From Fasciolopsis buskii (taxonomy: Eukaryota; Platyhelminthes; Trematoda; Plagiorchiida; Fasciolidae), in the NCBI GenBank assembly GCA_008360955.1, contig LUCM01006041.1:141317-205316 (forward strand): 64,000 nt of DNA, read 5' to 3'. Positions within the stretch are counted from its first letter, which is position 1. Each line of letters begins with the position of its first letter. Below the pieces are notes generated by a model. It ran no database searches and had not been told where the DNA came from. It saw only the letters and a list, made by a program, of their open reading frames with translations. Of this stretch, positions 33,700 through 46,560 are shown in pieces. A program made the translations under genes and the position numbers.

Positions 33700-36600
33700 T
33701 CATCGGCAAGATGTTTTCCAATTTTATACAATAACATGCAAGATCGAATTTGATATTTCTTTCAGATTAAGAGTAACAGTTCAAAAATCGTGCTGAAAAT
33801 CAGATCACACGAACTTTCCATTGCCTTCGTTTGGCGAAATGACAAGCTGTAGACATCATTTTATTCGAATTAATTTTGGTCATTAAAGAGGACACAACAG
33901 TAGGTGTCGGTAGATGACAATTTTTTGAAATAAAAATACCATTGTGCTGCGTTAACACCTAGGCTAAGGGAACATTGTGCACCTGTTTCAACCTCACCTA
34001 TCCCTTAGACTAACCGGTCGGAATCTCAACGACCGTTAACAAACACATCAAGCCTTTTTGTCGGACAGCATCGCACTTTTATATTGACTATCTGGTAAAC
34101 GGCATCACCTGTGGAGAGGCCCATGCACATACTAATCGTGGTAATTCGTTAAGTACTTTCCGAGGCATCTATCAGGTCAATTATGTTAGCTGATACATTC
34201 GCGAATGCTTAGATTGCTGTCTTTGCATCGTGAAATTATTCCAAGTAGAACGAAAATCGTCACGGATACTAGGATATTTGATACAACTTTAATGAATAAA
34301 TCTAAAAATTTAGCTAGCAACGTTCATTACACATTGGTCTGTTACCAGTGAGATTTTCTCTGCGAACAGTATTCGATTGTGTTTCAGATGGTCCTATTTA
34401 AATAAACCGCCTATTCCAACGTTTGTGGTGCAAACTGCAGCAGTTCTCTAATGACCAAAATGATCAAGACAGTGCGACACGATCCGGGTGGTCAATCTGG
34501 GTGTTATTTTTTGTGAATTACAAAATCACATGTGCAACATATGCATGAAAATTTCACCGTTTCAGGACACTGTAATCAAAACATTTTTTGTGCTTCGCTT
34601 CCTTTGATGAAAAGAAAAAACACTAGGTTTTAAGACTAGATTTGGACTTATGAAAAATGTAGCAAAAGCAATGAGTTCATGTTCCTGATTCAATTTGTAA
34701 TCAAAATTCCCCAGGAGTGTTTGTCTGCCTAGTTGGCAGAATAATTAAGCCGGAGTCGTTTTCTTCCCGCACCGACCGCTAATGTAACGAAGCATGAACA
34801 ACCCACATGGACCGTGTTTTGGGATTAGGCAAACCTATTAAACGATTCAATGCGTCCAAGCCGTCCTCACATTTCCGCTCGGCTGTTCCCAACTCTCTTC
34901 AAAGGACCCACATTTACCAGCTCTGACTGGATGTCTCGGATGTAAACATGAGCGGACCAAAGTCGGTTTCTTGACTCTGAGAAATAAAATTTCCGTCTGA
35001 CATTTTCGCTTAGCCGATTGTTTTTACGTTTTGCTTAGTTAAGCTCTCGTGAGTGAGGTGATGAAATGGCAAAGCCGATGAGTAGGGTAGCAAAAAAAGC
35101 AACATTCTGCATGCATAAGATTATTGATTTGTGACCCGGTGGGAACGTCCGTTTTCTCGCTGTGAACTGAAGTGAAATGTGCAACAGCCAAAATATCGTA
35201 ATGGTTTGAGTGGTAATGGTTCTTAGTTGCAAGTGAAGCACGTCTGTCAAGTTTGTACTCCGAAAAATATCAATATTCTATTGAAAGTTTCTTCTCCATT
35301 AACAAACAAATGACTTTCCAGATTTCTATCCACATTTCCGGAACAAATTATTTTGACTAAGCTCATGCTGATTTGTCGTCAAAATTGGCTACCACAAAAT
35401 AAATCAGCCTTAGCCTTTCTGAGCTGCTGCATATTTATTCTGTCTAGTATTGTCTTCACTTAATTTAATTATCTTCCTATCGCAAAGTATTCTTCAGATT
35501 TGACGGAATCGGGTAGTAATTGGGTGATTTTTTTCGTGAACTCCCAAAAACGACGTTCTACCTAACCATCTCTCACTCCACTACGTCTTGAACAAAACCC
35601 GCCCGTTCTTAGGATGCATGAGAGGGATTTTCCATTAGGACGCCTCAAAGTGACCATCATACTAAAGCTGAAAACGAGCCCAAATGATCACTTTTTTGGT
35701 TTTCATATCCTCAGTGTTACATGCAAATTTATCCCAAACTTCATACAAAATAGCCTTTTCTTCCACAAACCGAAAAAGGGAATTAGGGGAAGTGAAATCG
35801 AAGAAGGGTATATTTTAGCAATAAACCACGAATTCAAGATACCTCTTCTACATGCTGTTTACAGAGAGGACCAGTAGTTGATTCCAATAATGGTTCTGCA
35901 CTGTTTACTTATCGATAGCAAGAACAAATCAATTTACTCAACGTGGGCTATATTCGAGTTTTCTCATCAAATTATACATAGACTACGGTTGTTGCTCTTA
36001 AACAGATATAGACATTACGCCCAGTTGCAGTTGCTTCTGCCGGCTGTAGGAAGCAGCCGAAATTTTCACAATTTATCACTCAGAACGCTTGTCTAGATAA
36101 ACACTTCTATCTATATATAGAAATATATATACATAATATTTACACCGCACTGTAATTTTGTCAGTCCTACGATAGAACGCAATTCTTTTTCAGGTCAGAA
36201 ACTGAATGAATCATCCCAAAAATTCGAAACTTCGAAAATAAGTGCAAACAGGCAATTGAAATTTGTCAGTCGAACAGTTAAATAACAATCAGGTTCATGT
36301 CAATCCGATTGAGGAGGAAAAACGACCTTCTAATTGAACATACGCTTACGCTTTTCATACGTGTATTTTCGGTCAGGTGGCACGATGGAATTGTGTCCGA
36401 CTCATTTAAATTCACCCAAGGGTTAGTTGAAACAAAGATGCAATACGCAGGTGGTTGTACATGAACGCATAACATTTGGCATTTTTCAGGCTACAAGGTA
36501 CCCAAATTAATTGTGACTGACATTTAGATCTCCCTATTCACTATATTCCCAAAGAAACTAAAAACCAAAACAAATGCATTGTAAATGAAGGAAAATTTAG

Positions 36601-37440
36601 AATCTAAATACAAGAAAATGAACAATAAGAGCTCGAGTATGAATGTGCAAACTGTTCCATTTTATTGACTGGCTCATAAAACAAAAAGTTGTATATATTT
36701 TGGGTGGTTTTATTTACTTTACAATAAAATCTTGGGACGCATTTTGCGATAAGCAGGTCGATTTCTAACGATTAACTAAGCAACTAAGCTGTTCGACTAT
36801 AAAATCGAACCTAAGGGGAGGGTTAGATCTGAAATGTTTGTTCCTCTATTGACTGGAATTTGTAATCCCTAACCAGAAACATAAAATCCGGTTCGTATAC
36901 CAGGTGCACACTACTTTCTGACTTGTCAGTGGCTAGATTGGATGGATAACAAAAGTGTCGTTTCGTATCACCGCACTTAAGGTTACCGCATAAATCATCA
37001 TTAGTGCAGAGAGTGTGTTTCTCAGAGGGAGTTTACCACGGTTTTGCGTGACTGTTTGAGTTTAAGTACCCCAAGGAAAATGATGCTAATGATGCCGAGA
37101 CATCCGAATTGAACTCCGGTATACTCATTGACTACTTTTAGCCCGAGGACTGATTTGGCGAAAAGTTTCTAATCGGTCATACTCAGGGATGCGGTATACA
37201 TTTTCTACCGTTTTCGCAATCAACAAAAGCATAATGGTAGCATCAACCACAGTAGTGGCGCGACCAAAGACAATTTTCAGTCCTGCAGAACTACCATGCG
37301 AAGCACTTGTGCTCCAGAATAAGATGGTATTTGGTGTAGTTTATCGCAGTGGTTTTGCAGCACTGGACGCTCGTTTTTGCATTTCATACTTCGACTTCAT
37401 AGAGAATATACCTGGTATACGAATAAATCAGTACTGCAAA
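33700..37440. other. no supported gene
   Basis: AT-rich, with scattered ORFs up to 87 codons (35614-35877 +, followed in the same frame by 35878-36096). TA-rich palindromic sequence lies at 36,108-36,135. AAACCTATTAAACGA at about 34831 repeats the string seen at 30068. Nothing with paired splice sites stood out. Confidence 0.4.
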
Positions 37441-37459
37441 TGAATTCTCGGGAATACTT

Positions 37460-38235
37460 TGCACACTTTGCGCGCTTCGCGCTCCCGAGAGATTCCGGCT
37501 CAAGTTAAGTGTTCTCCGTTTCACTTGATGCTCGAACATTCACGCGTTTTGCTTCGAATATTCACTTTTATTGGTCGTTTATTGACGACTGCGTGCTTTC
37601 CAGTTAGCACGTTTTTATTTACACAAATATCGTAGGGACTTCTTTCAGCATGATCCAAGAATGCGGCATCCTATCCAGTCATTAGGGACAAAACCAGCAA
37701 CAGGTAGCCTGTTGAGCAAAGTCACCATCTCCCAACGGCAGTGGTCACACAGATAAGGTCGTGGTATCTGACAGTGAAAATCGCAGGTTCAGAGCCTACA
37801 ACGCTTGGCGGCCCCCTGCTGGCTGCGGCCTCATTCCTTTAGGTGATGCGTTAAAAAGGAAATAAAAGCTAAAGAATAATACATTAATTGAATTTTTTGA
37901 CTCATCTCCATTGGCTAATAATGGAGACACCGTCAATGCGGGAACATGGTTGTGCCCCTGTTTCATTTACTTCCGAAAATAATGAAAGATTGACCAACCT
38001 GTCCGGAATAAGGTGAATGTTACACAGTCCGGGGCCCGATCAATCAGAACTGCAAGACTAAGTTCGGAATCGCCGTTCTTTGCCTCGGTTTCGGGGCGCG
38101 ATTTTCGAATTCGTGTCAAGTTAAAACTGTTAACCTGTCGACTCGATGCTTCGCGCTTACGCGATTCGATTAATTCATTTGATCCCGTTACTTGTCTGTC
38201 CGAGATGTTCTGAGGTTCCGAACGAGATACTGAAT
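37460..38235. repeat. CpG-rich patches with shared CGCTTCGCGCT-like core and a SINE-like piece
   Basis: Two CpG-rich blocks (37463-37560 and 38020-38215) stand out from AT-rich surroundings. Both contain GCTTCGCGCT and a TCAAGTTAA string. The second block is open on both strands (+ 38013-38213, - 37967-38248), as often seen in GC-rich repeats. Between them, at 37735-37830, CGGCAGTGGTCACACAGATA and GCAGGTTCAGAGCC resemble pol III boxes A and B. I take the whole as clustered repeats and not a gene. Confidence 0.35.
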
Positions 38236-41218
38236 GCTTAGAAATCAAAGCACACCGTATGGGGCTTTGCTTGACAAAAGCTCATGCTAGGATTCATCGG
38301 CTCAAGCAGACTGAATTCAATTAACCCAGGAGTTTTGACTTAAAGCCCGGTCTTGTTTACGATTTGATCGTGAGAAACGAATGAGAAGAGCACAAACTGA
38401 CTGGAACTGAGAATGAAGCCGACCAAAATGCCTGGCTTAGCGGCCGAGAAGTTTTGATCTAGTAACATCCATGACTTGATTTTCTTATTTACCCGATAGA
38501 AATTACATAACATTTCGGAAGTGTGATGTTCGATGCTCATGCTTAATGGAACGCTTTTCGTCCGCTACTGCGGCTTACGATGGCTCACCATAAAACTAGA
38601 TGAGTATCCGATCCCCAAAACCGGAGAACGGAATCGAAAGAAGACGAACCCTGTGGTATGTTATATGAAAGCTTGTAATCATCTGCAATAAATTGTTGTC
38701 TACGCAAGCAACGACGAGCCAATCTTTCGGTTACGTCGGTTCACTATGACTTTAACCGACAAAGCTGGGTATGATAATTGAATATTTCCACAAAAAGAAT
38801 AAAATCCGAGAACAAAAATTGTGAATCTCTGTTGTTTCCAAAATTACAGGCGAGGGAAGAATTAAATTTCTCCACTCCGTTTTCCACAACCGGTTTGTCA
38901 CAGAAGCACCAAGTTCACTACAAATAAAAAACGTGAATAGTTCTTCAACATGTTTGTGTCAAAATATGTCCGCAAATGCACAGGTAACAAACTGAAACTA
39001 TATACGTGCTTGCATCAGTGGGTTACATGTTACTTTTTTTCGGTCCATAACTGTTGTACACTAGGTTTGTACTTTCTAATTCGTGTTTTGCAAAGGGTGC
39101 TACCCACACTTTGCTTACACTTTGTTGTGTAAACTTCCGTAAACTTGTCCAGGAAAAGCATTAGGGAAACAATTTTATTTATCACATTACAATTGATAGT
39201 TCAAATATTGATTTTGAAAGTGAGTATTTTCTACCGTTCCCAAAGGCGTTGATGGTTCATAAATCACGCTGAATCATATTTTAATTATACCTCAACTTTC
39301 CTCGTATTTGACTTGACTGAACGATCCGGTGCTCCAATCAGAAGCAACTGTTTTATAGACAAAATGATTGCCACTCATCCCGAATAATTCTCGCTCACGG
39401 TACGTACGCCAATCATAATCAGCACCCGCTATCTGCTGGTTTTGTAGCTCATTATTCATTCGCTAATTCCAACAGCTGGTCAAATCAAATCAACATACCA
39501 GTGCATAATTTTTCACCGGAAAACGTTCCCATTTTATAGCGAACAGTTTTCACTATATGTCCAAGGATTTTGAATCGGGAATAGACGATGGTTTCGGTTT
39601 GATTAGCTAGCACATTCCATCACTAAAAAGCTCCGTAACGGTCGTGATTCATTCCCATAAGTGAGGTTCGTAAGGAGGCTGAAAGTAGACTTTTTGTAAT
39701 TGATGAGATTCACCGAAAATTCAAATGGGAATCCTCGTTCGTAACGACGGAAATCAAGGGTATCGATTCGTCATTCCCTTTCCGACTTTTGTTTCAATAC
39801 AGTAGCAGACTACTCTGGTTAGAAATCAGTCTTTTGTGTCGGGAGTAAACAAAATCAATGGGATGAGCTGCGAACGCAGAACTGGCTGACTGGACATTTG
39901 AATATCCACGTGTTGACTCTTAGATTCGAGGATCCTGAATAAAATTGCTTACACAAAAACCACTTCTCATTGATTAGGGGTTGAGTCTTTAGTTTGACCA
40001 AAGTAGTCGCAGTTGTAGGTGCTGACTGCCTTCCATTATCATCTCTAAAGCACGGCATTGTTTTCTCGACTCACATATTTCCTTCTCTTTTTAATTCCTC
40101 TGTAATTATTTGTTCTGTGCCCAATTTGTAGAGATCTGTCACCATATTTCGGACCACTAAATGTGGTGGGCCCACGCTCAATCTAAACTTATTCGTCTCG
40201 TTACTCTAACAACCTGTAGTCCAAGACCGTCGGTTTTTCAATAGCCTCTTTCTGTTTGTCTACAAACCAGAACGAATAAACCTCGAATGCTGACACTTTA
40301 TCAGCGATGTCACATCCCTTTCGCAAAACCTTTGAAATCCGGTTTCTAGAATTTATTACTTGCATTCAAATCTCTCTGTTCCTTAGTCTTACCGTCCAGA
40401 AAAAGCAAAAGTTTGATTGTTTTTAGCTCCTCTAGCAACAATTATCTGACTACTTCACCCAAAAGATATTGGAGCATAAGAGCGGGCAAAAAATATCTAC
40501 ATGGTTGATTAACAAGTCAGAAGTTCTGGACGGGCCAAGTGTTTCACTTTATTTGTTGTTGATGTGCATCAACCAACTACTAACTAGTTTCACTGGTCTG
40601 TATTCGAACTGCGCGGGTGTTAGTGCACTCTTTCAAACCACATCTCGATCTGAGGGTTTGCTCAATTTGCCCATCAACGCCCACCAAACTTACGGTGTTT
40701 TTGTTATTTGTAGTTTTAATTCTAAATTGTTGTATTACGTTGAGTATGCAAGACTGTCCAATCATATAATTGTTCTTTCATTAACACTGAACCGCTTACT
40801 AGGATGGATTTTCACAAACACCTGGGGATCACTAGTGATGAAAATTTAAGGTGATCATATTACATTTGTAAATGAATAGAATATTAGAGGGCAAGTTTTA
40901 CACAGGAAAAACACGGTAACGCTGCACAGTTAAAAAACATGATTTCTGCTTCACCGGCATTCCGTTACCATTCTGCTGTTTTTGCTCGCTTATTGATGAA
41001 TTAGTTCGGAATCGTCCATCTGTGTCTGTCCATGATCACTGGTTAATCGACTGAAAATGCAGTTGCCCAAAAACAGTGACGCTTTGATCAATAGTAATCA
41101 AGCTCCGACGTAAAGCACTACCGTATATTCCATTGGCTCAAATTCCAGACTATGGAACCAAAGGCAGCGAAGAGATCCCGGCAATCGGGAATCACTTGTG
41201 TTCTTCTATGAAGTATTA

Positions 41219-41240
41219 GTATATATATATATATATATAA
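41219..41240. repeat. (TA)n microsatellite
   Basis: About 21 uninterrupted bases of alternating A and T. Confidence 0.9.
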
Positions 41241-42779
41241 ACATGGATATCTACGAATTCCTTGTAAATGTACTCTTACTCGATCCCTAAATGTATTAGA
41301 AATGACCCTGCCAAAAATGTCATTGTCAAAATGTTTTTGGGATAACGGACGTTGTGAAATGCTCGCTTATCACTATCATTAATCCCCACTACTCTAACTT
41401 GTTGTTTGTAGTGGCGGGTGACGATGATGCTGAGTCAAACGATCTGTAATTAGATATAACCACCATCATCAAACTGTGTTACGTCAATATTGGCGTGCAA
41501 ATACTAATGTAAAACTTTTTGGATCCCCGTACGTTCTACCATTTCTACCCAACACTTCTGCTTCAATAAGTGTAGAAATTCGTTTGTTTCCTAATTAGGG
41601 TAACTTCCAGTCAAATGGGAATTCGCCTTGGATGATTTTCACAGAAATTTCTCATAACCAAAAACACAAGTTCCTTAACGAGTTCTTGCTCTCCGTATTA
41701 CAATGAAGTAATGAAGGTTACCATCCTTGTTTGAATTACGGACAGGTGTGCATATTAATGTCCACACAAAAAAGTACAGACACAAAATTAAAGAAAACAC
41801 TAAAACCGGGCGATTTGTTTCAAAAGATCAGGTAGAGCATTAAAAATATTTGTACCTAGTGGAGTGGAAATAGCCGCCAAGGTGTTGTTTACTCTGTGCA
41901 ATTTGTTGCCTTGGAGATAACTACTGCCGTAATTAAAAGAAATCTTGGCAAAGCAAGTTAAACCTACAAAAATGTTAGCATCCACGTTATTCTCATAAAA
42001 CATAATAAACAAGATCCTTTGACGCATCTTCCCTATCCGGTAAATCAAGTAAGTCCTTAAAACTTCAAGCGAATGTTTGAGAAGGGAACCATCGTATGAT
42101 AAAATGAAACAGATGAAAAAGCCGACGTGACAGATACGTTCCGTGACTGTGCTGGGAGTTCGGGAATATTTGATAGTTATTTTTAGTCAATCTCTTAAAA
42201 CTGTAGCTCCCAAAAAAGAAAGTTATTCACCTGACAGACTCACTGCTTCAATCGCACTGGTTTCGGAAGTACTATTGGACAGACAAAGCCACCGCTTCAT
42301 GTCGAAAAGATTGTTGTCGTGTACTCAGAATGATAGTAAAAACAGAGAAATGCAACATTTTGATGAAAACTATTCTGTCAAGCATATTGGAGTGAAAATT
42401 CAACTCCCGTATATCAGCCAGAAAACAAATAGGCCGTTCACACCTTTATTATGATCCTAAAGGTAGCTCATACAGCCCTTCTCGGTTAGGCACACAGTTT
42501 TGTTTTCGAACAAACCTCGTGAAGGTTTCCATTTTGTCTAGTTTGACATTATCTATTCAGTCTGAGTGCATGCTATGTTTTGGTTATCCTTTTGGCTAAT
42601 ACAGCTTAATTTGTCTATAAGAAGAGGCGAAATGCGGCTCAGTTGAGGAAGTCATACTGACACCCGAAAGTCTAACCAGGTTGCGCATGTTTTTCCATAA
42701 AGCTGCTTTCGTTTGTTTTTGGAAGCAATGAACATAGTGCAACGGTCTGGTGGTACTTTATCATCTTGATTCTGATTAT

Positions 42780-42890
42780 GAAAGTGTCGCACGCTAGTGG
42801 TCACATTCAGTGGGCTTCGGTTCGTGAGTTTTCCTTGAATTTTATTCTCATCTCAGATCAGGAACCTTGAAAACCCTTTCGGCAAACCTT
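42780..42890 (+). repeat. GGGCTTCGGC-type dispersed repeat, copy D
   Basis: Contains AGTGGGCTTCGGTTCGTGAG, TTTTCCTTGAATTTTATTCTC and a TCAGGAACCTTGAAAACCCT block matching copy C downstream of its core. Confidence 0.5.
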
Positions 42891-44880
42891 TGACCCCCTG
42901 CATGTTACAATAATCAATCTGGTTCTTTCTAGTTAACTGCTACAATCCAGTTCACATTAAGAAGTCGACCAACCCCTACTTTCACTGCACTAGTATTCTG
43001 TTTTACATTACAGCCAAGCATTTTTTTCATTTTAAAGGGCCTTACAATGCTTCCTTGTGTTAACAAAGTCGCCGATGTACGTATAAATAATCCATAAGCT
43101 CAGAAGACGCAGATGCACGTCTGTCTGAAAACACTTTTGTTTGATGTTCATTAGCTCAATCACAAGTGGCTGTTTGTTCATTAAAGCGTTCGTTTTAAGA
43201 GCCGGCGGGGTAGCAGAATAAGCTGTGTAGTCCTCAATCGATTTGGATGATTAGAGTCTGTGGAAAGGGAATGGTTAATCTTTACATAGTGCATCAGTCC
43301 AATAAGGCAAGTATCTTCCCGACCCACAAACGAGTATTCGAGGGCAGATTGTTGAGTAGTAGGGCTGTAATCCACCATTTATTCTCAATGATTGCAAGTG
43401 ATGTTTAACATTATGCATTGGCGTGATATAGAATAACTGAGAACAAGCTGATTCGTTACACTGAGTTCATTTCGCCAAGCATGAATCAGAAAAATTAGCT
43501 GATCCTAATTCATCTTGTCTGCGAAACAGAAATGCTTAATCCCCTAGTAGCGGAAATCGAATCAATGCCATTAGAAAGGATAAGATGAGTAAACATACAC
43601 ATATACGACAGAAACGGATAAATAAGAGTTATTACTGTCTTATCCAGAAGACATTTTAAACAATTGTTTTTAGATGTTCAATGACGCAAGCGGAAGCTCA
43701 CGAAATGAGCACTTTGGTGAACTTCGAAACAGGAACTATTGGCGTGATTCACATGCGGATAAACAACCAGATAAGTTTTCCAATTGGTACCAGGCTTCGC
43801 CGCAGAAATTTTGCCAGTTGATTGCGCTTAAGAAAAGCTTGCAGTCAACAAAATAATGGTGTTCCTCAACATGCTGACTATTTTTAGTCCTTTGTGTGTG
43901 GTTGTGCGTGTGCTTCAATCCTTCATTATTTCGAAGGAAACATTTGAGACGGTGATTAGGGTGCAGTCTAGGTCCGTCCAATGCATTTCAGCAGTATAGA
44001 AAATTAGCACCGTAGACGTTCTCATCCGAATATTTAAAGGGATTTGTGCATGAGACCATAAATAAATCGATCTGATCAGTTGTATTTGTAGGCATCAAGA
44101 TATGCCGCACACGGATCTGTTTCCTCAGATGACCCTAACGTCATGTGACTTGTCGGCCGTTCCTGCTGTCCCAGATCTTTCGTGAGGCTGTAGTTAACAT
44201 GATAAATTAGATGCAAAGTAACGGTAATGTTTCGAGTGGCAAGCAGACCTAGTCTTTGTCTAAGGAATACCTGCTAACCGTAGAAACGCGATTTTGTTGC
44301 GTTCGTGTAATCCACAAACTAAACGATATCCCCATAAGTGTGTAATTTTGTGGTAATTCACAGATCTTTCGGATAATTCCCAACATCCTCGGGGTCTCTG
44401 CAGCATAAATTTGATATTCAGTCAAAGGGGTTTAAACCTTGACAGTGCAAAGCTCCTTGCAATGAAGCAATGACGAATAGAATGCTGAATTCATTACCCA
44501 TCAGACTTTTAGATAAAATTTGCCACCTTCGCGCTTCGAAAGTTTGGCAGAGAAATACTCAAGCCAGCACAATGAGGACGTGGTAGCAGTTGGGGAAGGT
44601 TTAACGACTGTCTTCCTCTCTCGTCGGTTTATTATTTGGACTGGATTTTTGGGATTAGTTATACCAAAATTTAAAAAAGTATTAGTAAAGCTGACTGTTC
44701 ATTTGAAACGAACGAGATCTAGCCTATAGACTCTTAATTCAGAAAAATTCATGAGCGATACCTTCCTTAAATGCTCAGAGAAGAAAATCAAGTGATGGAA
44801 GTTGCTCTATTTTCTACCGTCTGGGAAGAAGTATCTTCCAGTAGGTTGGCAATTTCCCTTATAATAAACTATTGAAAATC

Positions 44881-44960
44881 GGTCCGAATAGCCTAATGGC
44901 TAAGGTGTTCCTCGCACATTCGGTCGTCTCGGGTTCCGTGATCCGTGGCATTTCAGGATG
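44881..44960 (+). repeat. tRNA-derived SINE-like head
   Basis: GAATAGCCTAATGGCTAAGG (box A like) is followed by CTCGGGTTCCGTGATCC (box B like). The acceptor stem does not close, so it is not a functional tRNA. Confidence 0.55.
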
Positions 44961-45899
44961 CTTCAAACGTTGCACAGGTAAAGACGCAAGGAAAATGAGT
45001 TTAGATCATTTTCTTTCCAGTAGTTTAAACTAACCGGCAGCAGCCAAATAAGATGGTCATCTTGTGGTCCCAGATGAATGGGATAAAAAAACGTGTGCCT
45101 TCCAAATGCGTCTCTACCTAAACCAACAGCTAAACTAACCGGTAAATCCATCGGAACCAAGCATCGGATCCACTGAACACTTCTTTAGAATGGGATAAAC
45201 AGTTCCATTGTGCCTGCAGTCTTTCCGAATCCATATTTCTATGCAACAAAACTTCATTTTGATTTCATTACAGGACTTCTTCAAGCAGGAAACCGGAATT
45301 ATTCCGGTGTGAAAAAGAGATTTTCGTCTTCCATTGCTTGACAGATCTTACCACTGTGTTTGCCGTTAGGCAATTTCATATCATTCAAAATATTTTTACC
45401 AGTAGGTACCTCATGGTTGATTGCAACTATTCACTCTCCAAAATGGATTGCTTGAGGGGCACAGAAGCATGATTGTTCCTATTTTATACTTTGGGTTTTT
45501 CGTCGCCATCGGCGGAAAAAACAGACGGGTTCACATTTAAGAATTCCCAGTTTGCATGTTTTTGCGAGCGGACTGATCGTGTACAGTTCGCGAGGGTGAA
45601 TTACTGGAGTTGTGCGGGAACATGCAGACATCAGAATGAGATGGAACTTTATCACATCATCACATAATACATAATGTTTTGAGCTTGTATCAACCAAAGA
45701 AATTTCGACTACGAGTCATTTAGGACTGATTGGCCAACAGGACTGGCGATTGAATGGAAAGTGCAAGGAAGATTGGCTCTCCACCGATGACTTCTAGTCT
45801 AGGCTGAGGGTAAACTGCTTTCCGAACTGACGATCTGAGCAGCTGTAGACACGAAGCTGTAAGCTCATTAAATGTGCTACCTATAACTTGGACAATTAT

Positions 45900-46560
45900 T
45901 CCAAAAGGATTTATCCCGGTTTTTTATTCATTGATTGCACAGAATATATATATATTAGAAAGAAAATGCCTGCGGTCCAACTCCCAAGCAGGTACAGAGG
46001 GTAGAAAATACAGGAAATCGGGTCAGAAGCAGTTTAACTGATCGAAACATAACAATCGTTAATCAACCCAGTAAATGGCCGAAAAGAAAGTCAAAACATT
46101 AAAATAAGCCCCAGCGTGACAAATATTACAGCCAGTAAACACGAACAAAAGCATCCAGGTGAATAAAACACTCATGTAAGGGCAAGATACATTGAGCCGC
46201 TTCTTAGTCAATCAAATAATTGCATAAAAAAGAATCAGATCAAACTAAGGTTTATGTTCAGTCGAACAGGTTGAAAGGCGGACAATCAGCCAATTTGATC
46301 AATTAATGCGAATAGGTAAATAGACATACACACACACCGATGACGCGGCAGCAGTACGCACGTGTGGGATTCAGCAAAATCTACCGTCAAGCTCAGAACA
46401 GACTAATAAAAGGCAACTTCGGAGGTGTGTAAGTGCGTGGGTCGGTGTGTGACCGGCTATAGAATGTCGGCGTATGTAAAGGTTGACAGCTGATTTCTAC
46501 GATGGAATGTGTGTGTTGATTGGCATCGGAGTCTGTACAGCCAAGAGAGAATAGAGGAGG
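45900..46560. repeat. probable dispersed repeat, unclassified
   Basis: No reading frame survives. The block begins after a short TA run (45,946-45,957) and contains GTGTGTGACCGGCTATAG and CAC-rich runs. The sequence texture differs from its flanks, but I cannot assign a class. Confidence 0.2.

Larger units (their letters stand above)
38236..44870. other. repeat-bearing stretch without supported gene
   Basis: Contains a (TA)n microsatellite at 41,219-41,240 and copy D of the GGGCTTCGGC repeat at 42,780-42,890. ORFs of 103-126 codons exist (40469-40849 + and 42143-42454 +), but they lack ATG or convincing splice sites, and the first is contradicted by an overlapping minus-strand ORF. Confidence 0.4.

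Noticed and set aside
44881..44960. tRNA gene
   Set aside because: Box A and B are present but the acceptor stem does not pair, and the same pattern recurs elsewhere as SINE heads.
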